NCBI RefSeq assembly: GCF_023684385.1
Contig: NZ_JAGSOJ010000003.1
Span: forward strand, 372,001 to 436,000
DNA length: 64,000 nucleotides
Source: Oceanirhabdus seepicola
GTDB taxonomy: Bacteria; Bacillota; Clostridia; Clostridiales; Clostridiaceae
Direction: 5' to 3'
Shown here piece after piece: positions 26,690 to 33,927 of the stretch. How positions within the stretch are numbered: the first letter of the stretch is position 1; every line of letters begins with the position of its first letter. The translations under genes and the position numbers were made by a program. The notes below the pieces were generated by a model. It had not been told where the DNA came from. It was given only the letters and a program-made list of their open reading frames with translations, and ran no database searches.

Positions 26690-27530
26690 AGGGTGGACCT
26701 GCTTCTGGTGCTTCAACTATTGAGCAGCAGCGTTAGTAGCTAGTACATGAGTGAATGTACCAGGAGCAAGTCCACCCTTTAAAGACCCAAAAGGAATACC
26801 CATGAGCTTGGGAGGTGGGTGGGATGTGAAGAACAATAGGGCTTTGGTCAAGCGCTTGACCAAAACTTCATTATAGTAAAAGACCCACAGAGCCCATCTT
26901 CAAAAGGACCACATAGAAGTGACCCTAATGAAATCAATGGACTTGCTGAGGTATATTATTAGAGAAGAAACTTTATAAATTATATTGATTGAAAGGATAT
27001 TTTAACTGCAGCATGTCAAGCGGGTACCCATAAGAAAAGCTTAGATGAACCTAGTAAGCTCTTAGACTGTAGAGGTTGAAGGATGAAACCTCGAAGGCTT
27101 TAGAGATTACAGGTAATATCGCTTGTTCTATGGGTGCGAGATTGATTTCCATAATTAAAAGGAATAAGATTTACTATTGTTATATTAGTAATAGGAGTAT
27201 ATACAATGATGATTAAAGAATATGTTTATGTATATATTTATTCATTCAATTAATATGGATTTTGAAAGATTAAAAGAAGAAGTATAGAAATGTAATTTAA
27301 AAATGAAAAATACAATTTGTTTAAAGAAAGAATAAGATAGGGGATACCAGACTGGTATCCCCTTAATATTAAATTAACTTTGGACTAGTTTTAAGTGTGG
27401 GAGGTACGACCACTGTTAAAGTTAGTCCAAAGTATCCTTGTAGTAAAGGGCCTTAAGGGCAGATAAAATTAGATATGATTTTATTGCCCTTAAGGAGGGC
27501 GTAGACGGGGAGAAGTTTTATTGAAGGTAG
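26690..27530. ncRNA. Large structured non-coding element, copy B (inverted relative to copy A)
   Basis: Read on the minus strand it aligns with copy A over most of its length: CCTTAAGGGCA/TGCCCTTAAGG hairpin (27449-27495), ACTTTGGACTA/TAGTCCAAAGT (27376-27432), GGGGATACCA/TGGTATCCCC (27340-27362), the block GGGTACCCGCTTGAC (27014-27028), TCCATTGATTTCATTAGGGT (26922-26941), GGTCAAGCGCTTGACC (26847-26862) and AAGGGTGGAC/GTCCACCCTT (26690-26779). Stems differ in sequence from copy A but remain paired, for example GGACTA/TAGTCC against GGACAA/TTGTCC. G-U pairs in its TTTGGAC stem slightly favour plus-strand transcription. Confidence 0.7.
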
Positions 27531-27780
27531 TTCTTAAATGAAGGATTTAGTCTTATTGGAAAAGTTATATTGATTAGATCAAATAAGATATATAGGTAAA
27601 GAGAAATTCATTAAAGATCTATTTAGAATACTCATTTAGTTAATTTAGATAATACTGCAATTTGAGATACATACTTATTATTAATTTTAGTTAATTTGGG
27701 TAAAATAAAATATTTTTAGTCACTTTCTTCATAACAACAGCATAGACTATATTATATATGAAAACAAGGGAGGGATTGAT

Positions 27781-28194
27781 ATGCCGAGAGACAAATCCGT
27801 TAATTCAACCAAGACTTCTATAGCTTTGAATTTTTATTATACTAAGGCTAAGGAACAAGGCATGTTAGAGCAAATATTAAAAGATGGTGATTTTAAGGAA
27901 GATGCTATTAAAACAGCTATTGCAAGAGGGAGAATTTCTATCAAAATGATTAGTGCATTTCACAGGATTATGGGTGTTGATCCAGAAGAACTAACAGGAG
28001 AAAAAGATATATCAAAAATAGTTAAGAGTTCTTATGATGAAAATAGCTTAATACAAAATGATACTACTATGTCAGATGATGAATTGATGAAAATTGTTCA
28101 GTTACTTATAGAGATACAGAGAATCAGACCAAATAAACAGAGGGAAGAGATCCTAGAAAGATTAAAATTAATTATAAGAAATAGTGAGTGGTAA
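27781..28194 (+). CDS. Small probable DNA-binding protein, upstream of McrBC
   Basis: A 137-residue helical protein. The segment EDAIKTAIARGRISIKMISAFHRIMGVDPEELTGE resembles the recognition helix and end of a Cro/CI (XRE)-type domain, and the second half is a helical tail. I infer a regulator, not an enzyme. The start follows GGGAGGGATTGAT. It overlaps the ribosome-site region of the next small gene and is 0.6 kb upstream of mcrB, so it may repress the restriction genes. Confidence 0.5.
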   Translation: MPRDKSVNSTKTSIALNFYYTKAKEQGMLEQILKDGDFKEDAIKTAIARGRISIKMISAFHRIMGVDPEELTGEKDISKIVKSSYDENSLIQNDTTMSDDELMKIVQLLIEIQRIRPNKQREEILERLKLIIRNSEW

Positions 28195-28213
28195 ATTGAG
28201 TGGAGGGATGTTT

Positions 28214-28582
28214 ATGATGAAAACTTATCAAGAAGTTAAGCGTGCCAATCTATGTGGAAATTTGTTTAGTGAAAATATTAAAATCTATATTGATAAGCAA
28301 TTTGAGTATTTAGGTAATTTGAAAAATAAAGGATTTGGGTTTGTTAAAAATATAAATATTTACAATGATAAAAACGGTAATAAAGTTAGTGAAAATTTAG
28401 TATGTTATTTGAAATTTCTTCCTAATAATGTAATAGAGCTCAAAAGGTGTAAACGTGATGACATAATAAAATTTGCAGGTCATTTTGATTCACTACGTAT
28501 AGAACCAAGGAAATATGATTTAAATAGCTATGAAGATTTAATGGATTTTGAAATGCTAATTGAAAGAATTGCCCAATTATAA
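28214..28582 (+). CDS. Hypothetical protein
   Basis: A protein of about 122 residues, unrecognised: basic, beta-rich, no membrane segment. The start at 28214 (or 28217) follows GGAGGG at 28202. It is coupled to the upstream XRE-like gene with about 20 bp between, forming a two-gene unit ahead of McrBC. A regulator or antidote partner is possible, but the sequence does not show it. Confidence 0.5.
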   Translation: MMKTYQEVKRANLCGNLFSENIKIYIDKQFEYLGNLKNKGFGFVKNINIYNDKNGNKVSENLVCYLKFLPNNVIELKRCKRDDIIKFAGHFDSLRIEPRKYDLNSYEDLMDFEMLIERIAQL

Positions 28583-28794
28583 AAATTATGATTTTAAGTA
28601 TAGAAGGAGTGGTTAAATACTACTCCTTTAAATTAATTAAAAATAAGTAAGAGAACTTTAATAATATATTTATGAGATGTATTATATATTTCGATGGAAT
28701 CTAAAACTTTCTAAATTTAGATGAGTTTAAAGGATAAGTAGAATTATTATGGAATAGAATAATATGGAGTAAATGCAATAAAGAGGTGAAAAGA

Positions 28795-31218
28795 GTGAAA
28801 AAAGAGAATACTTATGCTTATTTTTCAAATAGAACAGGTGAGTATGAATTCCTCACTAAAAATGGAAGATTTTATTGGCCTAGAGACCTTACAAGATTAT
28901 CCCCATATCAGAGAGAAAATAATTTGTGCTCACCAGAAAAAGTAGGGGATATTGTTTATATTGTAGTCGGTAAGAGACTTAAGAAAAATTTAAAAGTAAA
29001 AGAATTTAAAAATAAAATAATTAGTGCTCCTATGATAACTCATAAAGGAGTTATAAGGAGAATAGTAAGTCATCCATTGTTAGCCTACAGATTTGTGTTG
29101 GGAAATAGGGAGATTGATTCAAATGATTTACCATTTGAATTACTAGAAGAGCTAAATAAAATGGATAAGTTTTTAGGTAAAGATGTGACTGATAAGAAAT
29201 ATGAAGTTGAATGCGCAAATAAAATTTATAGTATTATAAAAAGAATGATGGAAAACAATGAAGTAGAATTTACGGATGCAATATTAAGTGAAAATGATAA
29301 GTTTTACATTAAAGATTTGCAAGATGACAGAATTTACTCAATGATCCCTTTTCTAGAAGAGGCAAGTAATGTCAAAGCTAAAGATAAGCATGAGAGAAAA
29401 ATGCTATCTAGAGAATGTTTATTAAAGTTAAAAAGTTATCTAAATCAAGAACATGGTAATATTAGTTGGGAGAAGTATTTATGTAATATAAGAACTTGGA
29501 GAGGTACTGAACATGTTGTTGTTGATCTTCAAGATGAGTTATTTAAACCATTAAACTTAGATGGACTTAAACAAGGTATAACGACAAGACAAATTATTGG
29601 TGATGATAATCAGGTAGAAGATATTAATGAAATTCAAAGGGTAATAAATGAAGGGAAAAATAATAGTTTCAATAAAAGAGAGGATAAAAAGTCTATGAAT
29701 AATGAACCTAAAAATACTATTTTTTACGGGCCTCCTGGTACAGGGAAGACTTATAATATTATAAATAAATGCTTAGAAATTATTGATAAAGATAATTTCA
29801 AAGACATAATAAATAAAGAAGATAAACGTGAAGAAGCTGTTGAAGTATATAAAAAATTGGTTGAACAAAACAGAATAATATTTTGCACATTTCATCAATC
29901 TTATGGGTATGAGGAGTTTGTTCAAGGATTAAGAATAAATGAAAATGGTGGATTTGAAGTTAGAGATGGAATATTAAAGAAAATATGTGATGCAGCATCT
30001 ACTAACTTAACTTCGAGAAGTAGCAAGTATGATTTTAAAGAGGAAAATATTGATTTTCATAAAATGTCATTAGGAAATACTAATCAAGATACAGATATTT
30101 ATGACTATTGTATCCAAAATAATGTGGTTGCACTTGGATGGGGAGAGAATATTGATTATTCAGATTGCAATGACAAAGAGGAAATTAGAGAAAAATATGA
30201 AGAAAATTCTAAAGAACCAAAAAGTTTTACTATTGAAGCGGTTGAAAGATTCAAGCATTGGGTAGAAACAGATGACATAATTATTGTTTCTCAGGGCAAT
30301 TTAAAAGCTAAGGCTATAGCAAGAGTTATTGGAGAATATTTTTATGATGATTCCACAGCTATAGAATACAATCATTTTAGAAAAGTAGAATGGCTGTATA
30401 AAGATGTTACAATTCCAGTGGAACAAATAATGAAAAATAAACAGTTTTCACAACAATCTATTTATATGTTTGCAAAGGAAGATTTAATTATTGATAATAT
30501 AAGACAGTTATTGTCAGAAGATGTAAGTGAAAAAGATAATAATTATGTATTAGTAATTGATGAGATAAATAGAGGTAATATATCAAAAATATTTGGAGAA
30601 CTAATCACTTTAATTGAAGAAGATAAAAGAATAGGTAGTAAAAATGAAATAAGAGTAACTTTACCTTATTCAGAGAATAATGAGAAATTTGGAATACCTA
30701 ATAATTTATATATTTTAGGAACAATGAATACTGCAGATAGATCAATTGCATTAATGGATACTGCTCTTAGAAGAAGATTTCATTTTATTGAAATGATGCC
30801 TAATTACTCACTCTTACCTGAAGATGTTGAAGGTATAGATGTTCAAGAATTTTTAAGAACTATTAATAATAGAATTGAATTTTTATATGACAGAGATCAC
30901 ATGATTGGACATGCTTATTTTATTAAAGATGATCTTAAATTAGAAGACTTAGTTAATATTATGAAAAATAAAGTTATACCTCTTCTTCAAGAATATTTTT
31001 ATGAAGATTGGGAGAAAATTGAACTCATTTTAGGTGGAACTGGAAAAAATGAATATGATAGAGATTATTTTTTAGTGAAAAAGGTAATGAATCTGAATGA
31101 TATATTCAAGAAAAGTCATGGAATTAGTAATACAAAAAAATATAAATATGAAGGTGTAGATAATCCAACAGTAAATGCTTTTATCAATGTATATAAAGCT
31201 TTAGAATCACAGGAGTAA
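28795..31218 (+). CDS. mcrB: McrB-type AAA+ GTPase with EVE-like domain inserted in the motor
   Basis: An 807-residue protein. Residues 1-300 are an unrecognised DNA-reading region. The AAA+ motor begins with Walker A FYGPPGTGKT (about 311-320), has Walker B VLVIDEINRGN (about 585) and the McrB hallmark MNTADRSIALMDTALRRRFHF (about 643). Between them (about 415-540) is an insert with VVALGWGENIDYS and DIIIVSQGNLKAKAIARVIGEY, the pattern of EVE/PUA-like modified-base readers. McrB uses GTP to translocate DNA toward McrC and cut modified DNA. The GTG at 28795 is preferred because AGAGG lies 8-9 nt upstream. Confidence 0.88.
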   Translation: MKKENTYAYFSNRTGEYEFLTKNGRFYWPRDLTRLSPYQRENNLCSPEKVGDIVYIVVGKRLKKNLKVKEFKNKIISAPMITHKGVIRRIVSHPLLAYRFVLGNREIDSNDLPFELLEELNKMDKFLGKDVTDKKYEVECANKIYSIIKRMMENNEVEFTDAILSENDKFYIKDLQDDRIYSMIPFLEEASNVKAKDKHERKMLSRECLLKLKSYLNQEHGNISWEKYLCNIRTWRGTEHVVVDLQDELFKPLNLDGLKQGITTRQIIGDDNQVEDINEIQRVINEGKNNSFNKREDKKSMNNEPKNTIFYGPPGTGKTYNIINKCLEIIDKDNFKDIINKEDKREEAVEVYKKLVEQNRIIFCTFHQSYGYEEFVQGLRINENGGFEVRDGILKKICDAASTNLTSRSSKYDFKEENIDFHKMSLGNTNQDTDIYDYCIQNNVVALGWGENIDYSDCNDKEEIREKYEENSKEPKSFTIEAVERFKHWVETDDIIIVSQGNLKAKAIARVIGEYFYDDSTAIEYNHFRKVEWLYKDVTIPVEQIMKNKQFSQQSIYMFAKEDLIIDNIRQLLSEDVSEKDNNYVLVIDEINRGNISKIFGELITLIEEDKRIGSKNEIRVTLPYSENNEKFGIPNNLYILGTMNTADRSIALMDTALRRRFHFIEMMPNYSLLPEDVEGIDVQEFLRTINNRIEFLYDRDHMIGHAYFIKDDLKLEDLVNIMKNKVIPLLQEYFYEDWEKIELILGGTGKNEYDRDYFLVKKVMNLNDIFKKSHGISNTKKYKYEGVDNPTVNAFINVYKALESQE

Positions 31219-31222
31219 TCTT

Positions 31223-32500
31223 ATGAAGAATATTATTATCAGCGAATGTGAAGGTTTGCTTATAGAAGATAATTATTCTAAAGCATTATCACAAAACGAA
31301 GCTAATGAACTAAATTTATTTATAGAAGAAAAATCTTTAAATAAGGATTTTATAAAATGGGATAGACAGTATGTTACTTTTATAAACTATGTAGGATATA
31401 TAAAATTATCAACCTGTATTATTGAAATATTACCTAAAGTAAAAAGTAATGATTTTGAAAAATCAAGAGAAGTATTAGTTAAAATGTTGGCTATGGTAGG
31501 GCACATTGATGTAAAGTTTACTGATTTAACTAGCTTGAAAATTACAAAAAATAATCTATTTGAAATATATGCTTATATTTTTGCACAGAAGCTTAAAAGG
31601 GAAATATTAAAGGGAATATATTCTGATTATATAACTTACACAGATAATCTTACTGTTTTAAAAGGACGCTTAAATGTAAATGCACAAATGAAGAATATAA
31701 TTCAGAAGAACTTAAAAGCAAACTGTCAATTTGATGAGTTTTCAATTAACAATGCATTAAATCAAGTATTTAAAAGAGCTCTTACAATATTGATTAAAAA
31801 TATTAAAAATGATAGTACATTAAAAATATTAAAATTTTGTTTGCTTAATTTTGCTGATGTAGAAGATAAGGTAATAGGTCAAGATGAGGTAAATAAAGTA
31901 TTATTAAATAGAAGTAATAAACGTTTTTATGAAAGTTTTGTACTTGCTAAAATGTTTATTCTTAATATGACATCATTAACTTCTTTAGGAAGTTACAAGG
32001 GATTTTCAATACTATTTGAGATGCAGGATCTTTTTGAAAAATACATTACAGAAGTAATTTCAAGAAATATTGAAAAGATTGATTTAGAACTAGATAGAGG
32101 TTATAAACTCTTAAAAAATAAAAAAACAAATCGAGGTATCTTTGATTTAAACCCTGACATTGTAATTAAAAAAGATTCTAAGGATATTTTGATAATAGAT
32201 ACAAAATGGAAGCAAATCAGCTCATCTTATAATAGACATGGTGTAAAAAGAGAAGATTTATATCAAATGTATGCTTATTTAACAAGATATCAAGATGTAA
32301 ACGATGTAGTTTTGCTATATCCGTATAATGAATACGTTGCAGAAGGTAGTGGCAAATTCCTTGAAGAATGGTACCTTGAAAATGATAGAAATAAGATGAT
32401 TAAGGTTTATAGTGTAAATTATGAGGATGAGGATAGCTTGATAGAAGAAACTAAAAATATGATTGATAATCTTCTTGAAAGATATGGTACAATAACATAA
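31223..32500 (+). CDS. mcrC: McrC-type endonuclease subunit
   Basis: A 425-residue protein. The N-terminal part (ILPKV, YIFAQKLKREILKGI, LKGRLN) matches McrC, which binds and stimulates McrB. The C-terminal PD-(D/E)XK nuclease has FDLNPDIVI (Asp, about residue 311) and ILIIDTKWKQI (Asp-x-Lys, about 326), then LYQMYAYLTRY. It starts 4 bp after the mcrB stop with AGGAG inside the end of mcrB, so the two are co-translated. The metal site is complete. Confidence 0.9.
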   Translation: MKNIIISECEGLLIEDNYSKALSQNEANELNLFIEEKSLNKDFIKWDRQYVTFINYVGYIKLSTCIIEILPKVKSNDFEKSREVLVKMLAMVGHIDVKFTDLTSLKITKNNLFEIYAYIFAQKLKREILKGIYSDYITYTDNLTVLKGRLNVNAQMKNIIQKNLKANCQFDEFSINNALNQVFKRALTILIKNIKNDSTLKILKFCLLNFADVEDKVIGQDEVNKVLLNRSNKRFYESFVLAKMFILNMTSLTSLGSYKGFSILFEMQDLFEKYITEVISRNIEKIDLELDRGYKLLKNKKTNRGIFDLNPDIVIKKDSKDILIIDTKWKQISSSYNRHGVKREDLYQMYAYLTRYQDVNDVVLLYPYNEYVAEGSGKFLEEWYLENDRNKMIKVYSVNYEDEDSLIEETKNMIDNLLERYGTIT

Positions 32501-32865
32501 CTTTTTATAATTGATATTTCTTATAGCAATATTGAGGTTTTCAATTAAAATAACAATAGAAGATAATGATTAATAAAAAAATGAAATAATTCATTCAAGG
32601 ATAGAGTGAAATTGGGGATACCAGGAGGGTATCCCTTTAATATTAAAATAACTTTGGACAAGTTCAACTGCTGCTTAAACGGGGTTTGTTCTTTAGGGAA
32701 TACTATATATGAAACATTATAGTATGATAAATTGAAGCAGCTGTTGAGTTTGTCCAAAGCAACCTTATGGTGAAATTGATTGGGAAGATTAGAGTTTTTT
32801 ATGAGAGTTTTCTTTGGTTGTGTGTTGGTTATATATGATAAGTAATTATGTAGGGACTAATCTTT
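32501..32865. other. Intergenic region carrying an element fragment
   Basis: A 365-bp gap between mcrC and the converging glucosaminidase gene. Most of it is the partial structured element at 32605-32760. No gene is seen. Confidence 0.55.
32605..32760. ncRNA. Fragment of the structured non-coding element (two hairpins)
   Basis: The order GGGGATACC/GGTATCCC, TTAATATTAAA, then a long hairpin with ACTTTGGACAA/TTGTCCAAAGC arms matches copy B at 27340-27435. The hairpin here is extended by CAACTGCTGCTT/AAGCAGCTGTTG. The large downstream part of the element is absent. The plus strand shows tandem G-U pairs in this stem. Confidence 0.6.
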
Positions 32866-33567
32866 TTAATGAATTTCAGATAAGTATATACTGTAGAGTA
32901 ATATGATATTTGTAATCTTTAGAATTTGATCTTCACGTATACTATTCACTTTTATATCACATATCATCTGTAATTTTTCAATAGAACTCTTTGTTCTAGG
33001 CCCAATTATGCCATCAACAATAAGAAGCTTATTTTCATAGTCATAAATATGAATCTGATTTAGATTTTTCTGGAGTTCTTTTATTGAATCATCTTTTTTA
33101 TCAATAATTTTATTAGGGATAGGGTCATATTCATAAAGCTTATTTTCTTCAATAATACTAATAAGTTTTAAAGGATAATTAGGATCTGTACAATACCCAC
33201 ATTTATAAAGTTCATTGCATGCTTTCTCATAATTAGCAGCTTTAACAACTGGAACATACCGTTTTGAAGTTGTGATTAATTTAGCATAGTCAAGTAAACT
33301 CTCTTCATAATTTTGATATTTTCTGAATAGGCATAGCATAGGAGTTTTAATTCCATTTATCCATTCATAAGTTTGAAGTTCTGAATAATCATACCCACAC
33401 GTTCTGGTCCACTTGATCCCGAATACATTATTTCCTTTACAGTGACGAAGCCATCCAGTTTCCAGTATTGCCTGAGCAATAATCACTGATGGAAGTAGAT
33501 TATATTTCTTATATAGCATTTCAGCAAAAGGAAGTATTGAAGAAATAATTTTAGATTTATTAGTCAT
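32866..33567 (-). CDS. Glucosaminidase-domain peptidoglycan hydrolase with peptidoglycan-binding domain
   Basis: A 233-residue protein. Residues 8-145 are a glucosaminidase (FlgJ/LytG-type) domain: PSVIIAQAILETGWLRH with the catalytic Glu, and NNVFGIKW. Residues about 165-230 form a peptidoglycan-binding domain (IKELQKNLNQI, VDGIIGPRTKSSIEKLQ). No signal peptide is present, as in phage endolysins that need a holin. YvrJ-like small membrane proteins lie 10 kb away in the same island. It is monocistronic on the minus strand, with the ribosome site AGGTG. Confidence 0.85.
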   Translation of the reverse strand: MTNKSKIISSILPFAEMLYKKYNLLPSVIIAQAILETGWLRHCKGNNVFGIKWTRTCGYDYSELQTYEWINGIKTPMLCLFRKYQNYEESLLDYAKLITTSKRYVPVVKAANYEKACNELYKCGYCTDPNYPLKLISIIEENKLYEYDPIPNKIIDKKDDSIKELQKNLNQIHIYDYENKLLIVDGIIGPRTKSSIEKLQMICDIKVNSIREDQILKITNIILLYSIYLSEIH

Positions 33568-33927
33568 ATCAACACCTGCCTTTTATCTGTATATATGCAC
33601 AAGAACTTGGTGTTTTGAGTTAAGAAACATTGTTATTATCAGAGAAATTTTAAAATATAAAACTACGTTTCTATTAAGAATAATCTAAAATAATATAATT
33701 ACATTACTAATTAGTACAATATTATATCAATAACTGTATTGAATTTTATGTAAGAATATATTGATTTGTTAAAGTAATTGAACAATAGCAATTATTAAAT
33801 TATCGAAAATAAGAAAATAAAAACCATTTTTGGAGGATTATTTTTTAATATAAAGAATATAGTAAGTGAGTGTAAAAATAAAAGGATACATAAATGATAT
33901 AAATTTATTTAAGAGCAAGACGAAAGG
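33568..33927. other. AT-rich promoter region between glucosaminidase and RADAR genes
   Basis: A 360-bp divergent gap, extremely AT-rich. I see no gene or hairpin of note. It must carry the promoters for the glucosaminidase gene and the RADAR operon. Confidence 0.4.
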
